Source of the DNA: JADFRG01 sp964590515
GTDB taxonomy: Bacteria > Chloroflexota > Anaerolineae > Anaerolineales > E44-bin32
DNA length: 64,000 bases
Assembly (NCBI GenBank): GCA_964590515.1
Contig: CAZPZD010000001.1
Coordinates: 49,353-113,352 of the forward strand
Direction: 5' to 3'
Shown here piece after piece: positions 42,113-49,850 of this stretch. The notes beneath the pieces are model-generated. The model was given only the letters and a program-made list of their open reading frames with translations. It was not told where the DNA came from and did not search any database. Numbering within the stretch: the stretch's first letter is position 1; every line of letters begins with the position of its first letter. The translations under genes were made by a program, and so were the position numbers.

Positions 42113-42490
42113 ATGGAAGAGACAAAGTCCCCGATCTCCGGTATCTGGCTGCTCATCGCACTCATCGTCGGAGTGCTCATCTTCGGCGACCTCACCCGCA
42201 GGATGACCGATGCCCGCCGGATGGAGCGCGATGGTCGGATGCTGGCGACCGAAGTCACCGATCTGGAGGCCGCCAACTCGGACCTCGAAACCCAGATCGC
42301 CCAAGCCGGCGACGAGGCCAACGTTGCCCGTTGGGCACGGGCCGAGGCCAAGCTTGTCCTGGAAGGTGAACGGTTGGTCGTTCCGCTCCCGGCCGAAGGG
42401 CCCGCGGAGGAGCAACCACTCGCCCCCGATCTTGCGCAGGATGCCCCAAGCACGTGGGAGATTTGGTGGGCGCTGCTGGTGGGTGGTTAG
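42113..42490 (+). CDS. FtsB/DivIC-like septum formation initiator
   Basis: 125 residues: a short cytoplasmic N terminus, one membrane helix (about 10–28, IWLLIALIVGVLIFGDL), then a coiled coil (about 30–75, VTDLEAANSDLETQIAQAG) and an acidic, Pro-rich C terminus. That is the layout of FtsB/DivIC proteins, which join the divisome with FtsQ/DivIB and FtsL. Sequence identity is too weak for a firm symbol. The ATG at 42113 is preferred over upstream alternatives because of the promoter just before it. It stands between two tRNA genes. Confidence 0.72.
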   Translation: MEETKSPISGIWLLIALIVGVLIFGDLTRRMTDARRMERDGRMLATEVTDLEAANSDLETQIAQAGDEANVARWARAEAKLVLEGERLVVPLPAEGPAEEQPLAPDLAQDAPSTWEIWWALLVGG

Positions 42491-42516
42491 CGGTGCGCCG
42501 AGGGCGATTCGCGTGT

Positions 42517-42522
42517 TATACT
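42517..42522 (+). promoter_or_regulatory. -10 box of initiator tRNA
   Basis: TATACT about 30 bases before the tRNA 5' end at 42553. Confidence 0.4.
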
Positions 42523-42552
42523 CCGCCCCGCGCCACGAGCAGGCGCACACGC

Positions 42553-42624
42553 TGCGGGGTGGAGCAGTGGCAGCTCGTCAGGCTCATAACCTGAAGGTCG
42601 CAGGTTCGAATCCTGCCCCCGCTA
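42553..42624 (+). tRNA. Initiator tRNA-fMet (anticodon CAT)
   Basis: 72 bases without CCA. Initiator features seen: no pair between bases 1 and 72 (T·T), A11–T24 in the D stem, and anticodon loop CTCATAA. The anticodon stem is TCAGG/CCTGA, so the usual three consecutive G–C pairs at 29–31 are A–T, G–C, G–C. The D loop is short (seven bases). T arm GCAGG-TTCGAAT-CCTGC. Confidence 0.9.
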
Positions 42625-42638
42625 CCTGAATTGACCAG

Positions 42639-42671
42639 GGGCCGCCCTAAATGGGCGGCCCTTCTGTGTTC
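42639..42671 (+). terminator. Terminator after initiator tRNA
   Basis: 9-bp stem (42639–42647 with 42653–42661), five-base loop TAAAT, then TTCTGTGTT. Confidence 0.8.
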
Positions 42672-42687
42672 CTGGCAATCACGGCAC

Positions 42688-42693
42688 TAGAAT
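42688..42693 (+). promoter_or_regulatory. -10 box of hutH
   Basis: TAGAAT nine bases before the hutH ATG at 42703, giving a leader of at most a few bases. Confidence 0.5.
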
Positions 42694-42702
42694 GGGATTC
42701 GC

Positions 42703-44247
42703 ATGCTGGAGCTGAGCGGACAGGATTTGACCATCGAGCAGGTTGTGGCCGTCGCCAGGAAGGGAGAGCCGGTCAACGGCCTGCCCGATCGGGCGCTGGA
42801 AAGAATGCGCGCCAGCCGAGATTGGGTCGAGCAGGCGGTTCGCAGCGACGCGGCCCCGATCTATGGCGTGACGACTGGTTTCGGTCCTCTCGCCCAGGTC
42901 CGGGTCCAGCCTGAGCAAACCCGTCGGCTCTCCCGCAATCTGATCCTCTCCTCGATGGCCGGGGTCGGCCCCGCCCTTCCAACGGACATTGTGCGGGCCA
43001 TGCTGCTGATTCGGGTCAACACCTTCTCCAAGGGCCTCTCGGGAGTCCGGCCGCTGCTGGCAGACACTCTGATCCGGATGTTGAACTCCGGGGTCACCCC
43101 TCATGTCCCGGCCAAAGGGTCGCTTGGGGCGAGCGGCGACCTGGCCCCGCTGGCGCACATCGCGGCGGTGCTCTCGAAGGACCCTGACCAGCCGGGGGAC
43201 CTAGACTCTGGCCGGGCCTGGTTTGGGGGGGAGTTGCTGAGCGGGGCGGAGGCCATGCAGCAGGCCGGGATCGAACGGGTAGTGCTCGAGGCCAAAGAAG
43301 GGTTGGGGCTGACCAACGGGACCAACTTCATGGCCGCGGCCGCCGCGCTGGGGGTCTATGACGCGGAGAACCTGCTGCAGCATGCTGAAGTCGCGGCTGC
43401 GCTCAGCTTCGAGGGGCTGCTCGGGACTACTTCCGCCCTGGACGACCGACTCCATCAGGCCAACAGCCAGCCCGGTCAGATCGCAACCGCGGCCGCGCTT
43501 CGGCAGTTGCTGAGCGGAAGCCGACTCGTCGACTCTCGCCCGGGCCGGGTCCAAGACGCCTACAGCCTGCGCTGCACTCCCCAGGTCCTCGGGCCGGTCC
43601 GCGACGTGCTGGGATACCTTCGTGAGCGAGTAACCGGCGCCATCAACGCCGCGACCGACAACCCCCTCTTCTTCGGGGACTCCGGCGCGATTTCGGGCGG
43701 AAATTTCCATGGACAGGGGCTGGCCATGTGGCTGGATCTCTTGGGGATCGCCGCGGCGCAGCTTGGGACGATCTCCGAGCGGCGAACGTTTCGAATGACG
43801 ACCCCGGAACTCAGCGAAGGACTCCCCTCGATGTTGGTCCTCAATGCCGGCTTGGACAGCGGGCTGATGATGCCACAGTACACCGCGGCGGCCCTGGTCT
43901 CGGACAATAAGACCTTGGCCCATCCCGATTCGGTCGATTCCATTCCTTCAAGCGGCAACCAGGAGGACCACGTCAGCATGGGGGCCAACGCGGCGCGGCA
44001 TGCGTTGGAGATTCTCGAGAATGTGCGGCTGGTCCTGGCCGTCGAGTTGCTCACCGCTGCCCAGGCGATTGACCTGCGCCCCGAGGGACCCTCCCGGCTT
44101 GGCCGTGGCACAGCGGCCGCCCATCGAGTCGTGCGGCAAACCGTCTCATTCCTGGAACACGACCGGCCACTCAGTCCCGACATCGAGACCCTGGCCGAGC
44201 TCATCAGCTCGGAGCAGTTGATTCAGGCGGTCGAATCAGTCCGATAA
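42703..44247 (+). CDS. hutH: Histidine ammonia-lyase
   Basis: 514 residues. It removes ammonia from histidine to give urocanate, the first step of histidine degradation. The Ala143-Ser144-Gly145 triplet in GSLGASGDLAPL forms the MIO electrophile. Other markers are YGVTTGFGPLAQVRV, GLTNGTNFM, DNPLFF and SSGNQEDHVSMG. hutU follows after 16 bases. hutI and hutG for the later steps, and a HutP-like regulator, are not in view. A -10 box sits nine bases before the ATG. Confidence 0.97.
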   Translation: MLELSGQDLTIEQVVAVARKGEPVNGLPDRALERMRASRDWVEQAVRSDAAPIYGVTTGFGPLAQVRVQPEQTRRLSRNLILSSMAGVGPALPTDIVRAMLLIRVNTFSKGLSGVRPLLADTLIRMLNSGVTPHVPAKGSLGASGDLAPLAHIAAVLSKDPDQPGDLDSGRAWFGGELLSGAEAMQQAGIERVVLEAKEGLGLTNGTNFMAAAAALGVYDAENLLQHAEVAAALSFEGLLGTTSALDDRLHQANSQPGQIATAAALRQLLSGSRLVDSRPGRVQDAYSLRCTPQVLGPVRDVLGYLRERVTGAINAATDNPLFFGDSGAISGGNFHGQGLAMWLDLLGIAAAQLGTISERRTFRMTTPELSEGLPSMLVLNAGLDSGLMMPQYTAAALVSDNKTLAHPDSVDSIPSSGNQEDHVSMGANAARHALEILENVRLVLAVELLTAAQAIDLRPEGPSRLGRGTAAAHRVVRQTVSFLEHDRPLSPDIETLAELISSEQLIQAVESVR

Positions 44248-44263
44248 AAGTGGCGACGACCCG

Positions 44264-45943
44264 ATGAGCACTGGAAAGGCTGCCGGTCCGCGACCGGTCA
44301 GGTCGCCTCGCGGGACAGAAATATCTTGCAAGGGTTGGCAGCAAGAGGCCGCCCTCCGGATGTTGATGAACAATCTCGACCCGGAAGTGGCGGAGCGGCC
44401 CGACGATCTCATCGTGTATGGCGGACGCGGCCAGGCCGCTCGCAGCTGGGAGGCCTTTGAGGCGATCGTGCAGTCGCTGCGCTCACTCGAAGGCGACGAA
44501 ACCCTGCTGGTTCAGTCCGGGAAACCAGTCGCGGTGTTCCGTACCCACCCGGACGCGCCGCGGGTCCTGCTGGCCAACTCCAACTTGGTCCCGCATTGGG
44601 CGACTCAAGCACACTTCGAGGAGCTGGCGGCCAAGGGCTTGACCATGTACGGCCAGATGACCGCCGGCAGCTGGATCTACATTGGTACCCAGGGCATTCT
44701 GCAAGGAACCTATGAGACCCTAGGTTCTCTCGCAGCACAGCAAGGCTGGGAGAGCCTACGGGGCAAGTTGGTTCTCACCGCTGGGCTGGGCGGTATGGGA
44801 GGGGCTCAACCACTGGCCATCACGATGAACGAGGGCGTGGGCCTGATCGTCGAGGTGGACCCAGACCGGGCGCGGCGGCGGCTCGCCAGCGGTTACCTCG
44901 ATCAGGTCGTCGACACGCTGGAAGAAGCGATGACCGTGCTGGAGGAGGCCCGGGAGGCTGGCGAGCCGAAATCGGTGGGACTGATCGCCAACGCGGCCGA
45001 CATCTTCGCCGAGCTCGTGATTCGGGGGGTCACGCCGGATGTGGTGACGGACCAGACCCCGGCCCACGACCCGCTTTCGTACGTCCCGCACGGGATGAGC
45101 TTAGAGGCAGCTAACCGGCTGAGGATTACGGATCCGACGGCCTACACGCGTGCAAGCGCCCACTCCATGTCCCGCCAGGTCGAGGCGATGCTGGCCTTTC
45201 AGGCGCGCGGGGCAGTGGTCTTCGACTATGGAAACAACTTGCGCCAGCGGGCCTATGAGGCGGGCGTGAGCCACGCGTTCGACTATCCGGGATTCGTGCC
45301 CGCCTATATCCGGCCGCTCTTCTGCCAGGGCAAAGGGCCGTTTCGCTGGGTCGCCCTCTCCGGCAATCCGCAAGACATCTACCGCACCGACGAAGCGATC
45401 ATGGCGCTGTTTCCGGAGGACCGGCATCTCCACCGCTGGCTGGGGCTGGCACGCGAAAAAGTGAAATTCCAGGGGCTGCCGGCCCGGATCTGCTGGCTGG
45501 GTTATGGCGAGCGGGCCGCGGCCGGGCTGAGATTCAATGAGATGGTCGCCAGCGGGGAGCTGACCGCTCCGATCGTCATCGGCCGCGATCACCTCGATGG
45601 GGGCTCAGTGGCCAGTCCCAATCGAGAAACCGAGCGGATGCGGGACGGCAGCGATGCGATCTCCGATTGGCCGCTGCTCAACGCCATGCTCAACGCGGTG
45701 GCCGGGGCGACCTGGGTTTCATTCCACCACGGGGGTGGGGTCGGAATCGGCTTTTCCCAACACGCCGGGCAGGTCGTCGTGGCGGACGGCACCCCGGAGG
45801 CGGGCCGCCGACTCGAGCGGGTGCTCACAACTGATCCGGGCCTGGCGATTGTGCGCCACGCCGACGCCGGTTATCCCGAGGCAATCGAGGCCGCCCGCCG
45901 GAATGGGATCCAAATGCCGATGCTTCGTTCGGCCGAGCCCTGA
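44264..45943 (+). CDS. hutU: Urocanate hydratase
   Basis: 559 residues, standard length. It converts urocanate to imidazolone propionate using tightly bound NAD. Visible signatures are ISCKGWQQEAALRMLMNNLDPEVAE, YGGRGQAARSW, the TAGLGGMGGAQPLA glycine loop for NAD, and the Cys-containing active-site region CQGKGPFRWVALSG. HHGGGVGIGFSQHAG closes the family pattern. It works directly downstream of HutH, converting histidine towards glutamate. Confidence 0.97.
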   Translation: MSTGKAAGPRPVRSPRGTEISCKGWQQEAALRMLMNNLDPEVAERPDDLIVYGGRGQAARSWEAFEAIVQSLRSLEGDETLLVQSGKPVAVFRTHPDAPRVLLANSNLVPHWATQAHFEELAAKGLTMYGQMTAGSWIYIGTQGILQGTYETLGSLAAQQGWESLRGKLVLTAGLGGMGGAQPLAITMNEGVGLIVEVDPDRARRRLASGYLDQVVDTLEEAMTVLEEAREAGEPKSVGLIANAADIFAELVIRGVTPDVVTDQTPAHDPLSYVPHGMSLEAANRLRITDPTAYTRASAHSMSRQVEAMLAFQARGAVVFDYGNNLRQRAYEAGVSHAFDYPGFVPAYIRPLFCQGKGPFRWVALSGNPQDIYRTDEAIMALFPEDRHLHRWLGLAREKVKFQGLPARICWLGYGERAAAGLRFNEMVASGELTAPIVIGRDHLDGGSVASPNRETERMRDGSDAISDWPLLNAMLNAVAGATWVSFHHGGGVGIGFSQHAGQVVVADGTPEAGRRLERVLTTDPGLAIVRHADAGYPEAIEAARRNGIQMPMLRSAEP

Positions 45944-45974
45944 TCTGCAGATGATCGGTCAAAACTCCCGCTGA

Positions 45975-45980
45975 TATAAT
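45975..45980 (+). promoter_or_regulatory. -10 box of the CAT tRNA
   Basis: TATAAT 31 bases before the tRNA at 46012, in the gap after hutU. Confidence 0.5.
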
Positions 45981-46011
45981 CGCCCTCGCCGCTTCACCCT
46001 GCAGCAATCGT

Positions 46012-46083
46012 GGCGAGGTAGCTCAATGGCAGAGCAGGGGATTCATAAGCCCTTGGTTGGGAGTTCAAATCTCCCCCTCGCCA
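46012..46083 (+). tRNA. tRNA with CAT anticodon (elongator Met or Ile2)
   Basis: 72 bases. Acceptor GGCGAGG/CCTCGCC is fully paired, D stem GCTC/GAGC with a seven-base loop, anticodon loop TTCATAA, T arm GGGAG-TTCAAAT-CTCCC, discriminator A. The full acceptor pairing excludes an initiator. The anticodon stem GGGGA/GCCCT has a G·T and an A·G pair. Met and lysidine-modified Ile2 cannot be separated by reading. Confidence 0.88.
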
Positions 46084-46084
46084 C

Positions 46085-46121
46085 CTGATTCCGAGGCCCG
46101 TTCGGCCGCGGACCAAATCAG
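46085..46121 (+). other. Imperfect hairpin after the tRNA
   Basis: Outer arms CTGATT/AATCAG (46085–46090 with 46116–46121) enclose CCG-a-GGCC/GGCC-g-CGG. No T-run follows, so it may be a processing or Rho-type end rather than an intrinsic terminator. The remaining ~60 bases up to coxG hold nothing recognisable. Confidence 0.4.
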
Positions 46122-46181
46122 TGGGTTGCAAGCACCGATTCGAAGCTGAGCCCGATGTGTACCTGATGAAAGGGTAAACGA

Positions 46182-46625
46182 TTGCAATTCGCGGGGACGG
46201 TGACCATCGAGGCGCCGCGGGCTCAGGTGTGGAAATTCCTCACCGATCCGCACTCGGTCAGCCTGTGCGCCCCGGGGCTCGAATCACTCGACATCATCAT
46301 CCCCGACAAACAGTTCAAGGCAGTCGCCTCGGTGGGGTTCGGGTCGGTCAGAGTCAAGTTCAACATGGACGTCGAGTGGCTCGAGCTCGATCCGCCGAAC
46401 CGGGGCAAGATAAAGGGTAGGGGCTCCGCTCCAGGGAGTGCGGTCGAGGGGTCCAGTGAGATGATCCTGAGGGATCTGCCGAACGGTTTCACCGACATCG
46501 ATTGGACCGCAGAGATAGCAGTGTTCGGGACCATCGCGAGTCTGGCTTCCCGCGTGATGGGAAGCATGACCCGCCGGCTGACCGGCGAGTTCTTCAACTG
46601 CGTTAAAGCGAAGATTGAGGGATGA
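46182..46625 (+). CDS. coxG: CoxG-like SRPBCC protein
   Basis: 147 residues of the CoxG branch of the SRPBCC (START-like) fold: MQFAGTVTIEAPRAQVWKFLTDP at the start, the GSVRVKFNMDVEWLELDPPNR strands and the C-terminal helix VMGSMTRRLTGEFFNCV. In CO-oxidising bacteria CoxG takes part in maturation or membrane placement of the Mo–Cu CO dehydrogenase. TTG start; its end overlaps coxE by ATGA. The CODH structural genes (coxL, M, S) and the AAA ATPase CoxD are not in the window. Confidence 0.88.
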   Translation: MQFAGTVTIEAPRAQVWKFLTDPHSVSLCAPGLESLDIIIPDKQFKAVASVGFGSVRVKFNMDVEWLELDPPNRGKIKGRGSAPGSAVEGSSEMILRDLPNGFTDIDWTAEIAVFGTIASLASRVMGSMTRRLTGEFFNCVKAKIEG

Positions 46626-47890
46626 AGTTCGCTCCTGTCCTGGTCGAACCTGTCGCGGGCCAGCTGGTAGCCAACCTCGTCAATTTCGCCAGGCTGCTGC
46701 GTGCCGTGGGCATGGACGCCCATCCCTCCGGCGTCATGGATCTGGTACGGGCGCTTGACCTGATGGGAATCAAAAGAAGGAGTGAGGTCTACTACACGGC
46801 TCGCGCCTTGCTGGTCACCCGACGCGAGCAGATTTCACTTTTCGACCGGGCATTCGAGTTGTTTTGGCGGGCCCCGGCTGAACGCAATCGCATTCCGATC
46901 GGCGGAGACGGCTCACTCACTCCTCGGCGGAAGTCGCCGGCTGCGGGCGGACTTTCGATCGTCGATCCCAAGGCCTTATCACTTGGTCCGCCGAAAGTTG
47001 CTGGCCCGGCCGAGCAAGAGTCGCAAACCATGCACGCTTCGCACACTTACAGCGCGGCGGAGCTGCTGCGCCGGAAAGACTTCGGATCACTATCGGCCGA
47101 CGAGCTCGAGGAAGTCAAACGATTGATGGCGGAGCTGGTACTGGATCTCGGAGCCCGCCGCAGTCGCCGCTGGCGCCAGGGAGGCAGGTATCCAACCGAC
47201 CTGCACTACAGCATCCGCCGGAGCGTGCACGCGGGAGGAGAGTTGATCGAGCTGTTTGGGCGCCAGCCGAAGTGGAAACCACGGGCCCTGGTGGTTATCG
47301 CCGACATCAGCGGATCGATGGAGCGATACTCCGGCCTGCTGCTGCGATTCATCTGTGGGATAGCCAGGAGCCAGGCTCGTCCGATCGAGTCCTTTGTGTT
47401 CAGCACCCAACTGACCCACATCACCCGCCACCTGGGGAGCCGGGATGTGGAGCGGGCCGTGGCGGAAATCACGCGGAACGTGCCGGATTGGTCCGGCGGA
47501 ACCCGAATTGGTCAGTCGCTGAGGACGTTTAACTTCCAATGGGCCCGCCGGGTACTTGGCAGGGGAGCCGTGGTGCTGCTGATTAGCGACGGCTGGGACC
47601 GAGGCGACAGCGAATTGCTGAGCCGAGAGATGGCCCGCCTCCAACGCAGCTGCCACCGCCTCATTTGGTTGAATCCCCTGTTGGGGTCTCCTCACTTCGA
47701 GCCGCTTACCCTGGGGCTGCAGGCAGCCTTGCCCTTCGTGGATGATTTCCTGCCCATTCACAATCTGGAGAGCTTGGCGCAGCTGGCGGTCGAGCTCGAC
47801 CGATTAGCGCCCCGGCGGCCTTCCAGGCGCCAAGCACACCGGGCGCCCAAACCCGTCACCGAACGGGCTTCGATAGGCTCCCGCCTGTAA
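46622..47890 (+). CDS. coxE: CoxE-like VWA-domain protein
   Basis: 422 residues. A helical N-terminal domain (NFARLLRAVGMDAHP, LDLMGIKRRSEVYYTARAL), a linker, then a von Willebrand factor A domain with an intact MIDAS start ADISGSMERYSG and VVLLISDGWDRGD. CoxE proteins work with the CoxD MoxR-type ATPase to insert or activate the CODH metal site. CoxD is absent here, so the partner must be elsewhere or this pair serves another Mo hydroxylase. ATGA overlap with coxG. Confidence 0.88.
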   Translation: MKFAPVLVEPVAGQLVANLVNFARLLRAVGMDAHPSGVMDLVRALDLMGIKRRSEVYYTARALLVTRREQISLFDRAFELFWRAPAERNRIPIGGDGSLTPRRKSPAAGGLSIVDPKALSLGPPKVAGPAEQESQTMHASHTYSAAELLRRKDFGSLSADELEEVKRLMAELVLDLGARRSRRWRQGGRYPTDLHYSIRRSVHAGGELIELFGRQPKWKPRALVVIADISGSMERYSGLLLRFICGIARSQARPIESFVFSTQLTHITRHLGSRDVERAVAEITRNVPDWSGGTRIGQSLRTFNFQWARRVLGRGAVVLLISDGWDRGDSELLSREMARLQRSCHRLIWLNPLLGSPHFEPLTLGLQAALPFVDDFLPIHNLESLAQLAVELDRLAPRRPSRRQAHRAPKPVTERASIGSRL

Positions 47891-47961
47891 CTCACCCCTC
47901 TCTTTCCATTCGACAATCCAGAAGCTAACAACTGGACCTCCCCGCGTAGGATATGTTAGTC

Positions 47962-47990
47962 TTGCCTAAATCTTAATTTTGGCATAGAAT
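47962..47990 (+). promoter_or_regulatory. Promoter of the ABC exporter operon
   Basis: TTGCCT at 47962–47967, 17-base spacer, TAGAAT at 47985–47990, in an unusually AT-rich stretch. A six-base palindrome TTGGGC-CACT-GCCCAA (47999–48014) lies at the probable transcript start and could be an operator. Confidence 0.6.
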
Positions 47991-48032
47991 ATATCGCTTT
48001 GGGCCACTGCCCAATCGAGAGAGGCGGTCCGA

Positions 48033-48935
48033 ATGACCGATGCAATCCGGCTGGAACGGCTGAGCAAGTCCTACGGCAAACAACGCGGAGTGGTTAATCT
48101 GGACTTGGAAGTCCACCCTGGGGAGGTGTTTGGCTATCTAGGCCCCAACGGCGCGGGCAAAACGACCACGATCCGCCTGCTGCTCGATCTGATCCGCCCG
48201 TCGTCGGGTCGAGCCTGGATCTTCGGTCTGGACTGTCAGGCCGAGCCGATCGCGGTCCATCGACGGATCGGTTATGTGCCTGGGGAGCTGGCCCTCTACC
48301 CCCGGTTGACCGGCGAGCAGACCATCAAGCATTTTGCGGCGCTGCGGGGAGGGGCGGACATGGCCTGGGTCAACCAGCTCGCCGAACGGCTTGATTTCGA
48401 CCTCAAGCGTTCCGCCAGAGCGTACTCCAGCGGGAACAAGCGAAAGCTGGGTTTGATCGTGGCCCTGATGACCCGGCCCGAGCTGCTTTTGCTCGACGAG
48501 GCGAGCGCCGGACTCGATCCGCTGGTCCAGCAAGCCTTCTACCAAATCTTGCGTGAGCTGCGGGCGGCCGGCACGACAGTATTTCTCTCATCCCATAACC
48601 TTCCTGAGGTTGAGCGCGTGTGCGATCGGGTCGCGATCATCCGGGAGGGCGCACTGGTCGCGGTCCAGGAGATCAGCAGCCTGAAGGCCAAGGCGCTGCG
48701 CAGAATCGAGATCGTGTTTGACAACCACGTCCCGGTCGCCGAATTCGCAGGCCTCGCCGGAGTGCGGGATGTGAGTGTGACCGATCGACGCTTGACCTTC
48801 ACCGTGCAAGGGTCGCTGGACTCGATCTTCAAAGCGGCGGCCCGCCACACAGTCCAGAACGTAATCAGCTATGAACCGAGTCTGGAGGAAGTGTTCCTGA
48901 CCTTCTACGAAGGAGAGGTGCCCAATGCTCTCTAG
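48033..48935 (+). CDS. ABC-2 exporter ATP-binding subunit
   Basis: 300 residues. Walker A GPNGAGKTTT, Q-loop region, signature variant YSSGNKRKLGL (SSGN instead of LSGG), Walker B LLLLDEASAGLDP and H-loop SSHNLPEVERVCD. The C-terminal ~80 residues are the usual DUF4162-like extension of drug/lipid exporters. It pairs with the permease whose start overlaps its end by 11 bases. The substrate is unknown; antibiotics, lipids or peptides are typical. Confidence 0.92.
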   Translation: MTDAIRLERLSKSYGKQRGVVNLDLEVHPGEVFGYLGPNGAGKTTTIRLLLDLIRPSSGRAWIFGLDCQAEPIAVHRRIGYVPGELALYPRLTGEQTIKHFAALRGGADMAWVNQLAERLDFDLKRSARAYSSGNKRKLGLIVALMTRPELLLLDEASAGLDPLVQQAFYQILRELRAAGTTVFLSSHNLPEVERVCDRVAIIREGALVAVQEISSLKAKALRRIEIVFDNHVPVAEFAGLAGVRDVSVTDRRLTFTVQGSLDSIFKAAARHTVQNVISYEPSLEEVFLTFYEGEVPNAL

Positions 48936-49725
48936 TGTTTTTGGCAAGAACCTCTACGACATGCGCCGCGGGTTGATGGGGTGGTCGATTTCAATCCTGT
49001 TGATGAACCTCTGGCTCGTTACTTTCTTTCCAGCGATTCGAGAGAGTGCTTCGGCCCTCGATCAGTATCTGCAGAATCTGCCGCCGAGCTTTGCCGCACT
49101 ATTGGGTGACACGGCGAGTTTCGCCACGATCGAGGGTTACCTATCCGTGGAGCTGTTCACATTCTTTTGGCCCGCCCTCACCCTAGCCTTCGCCATCGGC
49201 GCCGGAGCCGGCACCATCGGTGCCGAGGAAGAAAGCGGGACGCTGGATTTGTTGCTCTCCCTCCCGATTCCCCGCTGGCGCCTGCTGCTGGAAAAGTTCG
49301 CCGCGGTCACGGTGTTCAGTGGAATCGCGATCGGCGCCGGCTTGGTCGGCCTGATCCTCGGGACTCTCATCGTGGATGAGGCCATCGACATCGGCAATCT
49401 GGGGGCGGCGGTATTGAGCATCTGGCTGCTGACCCTACTCTTCGCCACGTTGAGCCTGGCGCTCACCGGGGTGGGGCTGCGCCGGGGAGCAGCGGCCGGC
49501 ATCGGGGCGGGAGTGGCGGCGATTACCTTCCTGATCAATACCCTCGGTCCCTTGGCCGATCTACCCGAGATATTGCGCCGCATGAGCCCCTGGTATTACT
49601 ACGACGGCGGAGCGGCGCTCAGCGAAGGTCTTTCGCTGGGGAACTCTGCGTTGCTCGCTGGGCTGGTGATCGCGTTCCTGGCGGTCGCCCTGGTTGGGTT
49701 TCAAAGGCGAGACCTGGCGGTCTAA
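48925..49725 (+). CDS. ABC-2 family permease
   Basis: 266 residues with six predicted membrane helices and the ABC-2 pattern: MRRGLMGWSISILLMNLWLV as first helix, a long outer loop (about 40–70), then AGTIGAEEESGTLDLLLSLPIPRWRLLLEK, the conserved E-E-E-x-G-T-L cytoplasmic helix that meets the ATPase. It probably forms a homodimer with two ATPase subunits. Confidence 0.9.
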   Translation: MLSSVFGKNLYDMRRGLMGWSISILLMNLWLVTFFPAIRESASALDQYLQNLPPSFAALLGDTASFATIEGYLSVELFTFFWPALTLAFAIGAGAGTIGAEEESGTLDLLLSLPIPRWRLLLEKFAAVTVFSGIAIGAGLVGLILGTLIVDEAIDIGNLGAAVLSIWLLTLLFATLSLALTGVGLRRGAAAGIGAGVAAITFLINTLGPLADLPEILRRMSPWYYYDGGAALSEGLSLGNSALLAGLVIAFLAVALVGFQRRDLAV

Positions 49726-49750
49726 CGGTGAGCTCGGGGGTCGTTCTAAG

Positions 49751-49784
49751 CAGGGCGCCGTGACCGGCGCCCTGCTTGCTTCTC
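49751..49784 (+). terminator. Terminator after the ABC exporter
   Basis: 9-bp G/C-rich stem (49751–49759 with 49766–49774), six-base loop, followed by CTTGCTTCTC, a weak T-run. Confidence 0.6.
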
Positions 49785-49850
49785 GTCGAGCGACTTGCGG
49801 AAAGCAACACGGAAAGTAAGATTCTTGGTCGTGGTTGGCTGCAGCACCGG

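Noticed and set aside
47999..48014. The TTGGGC/GCCCAA palindrome as a terminator
   Set aside because: Only six pairs and no T-run; it is mentioned with the promoter as a possible operator instead.
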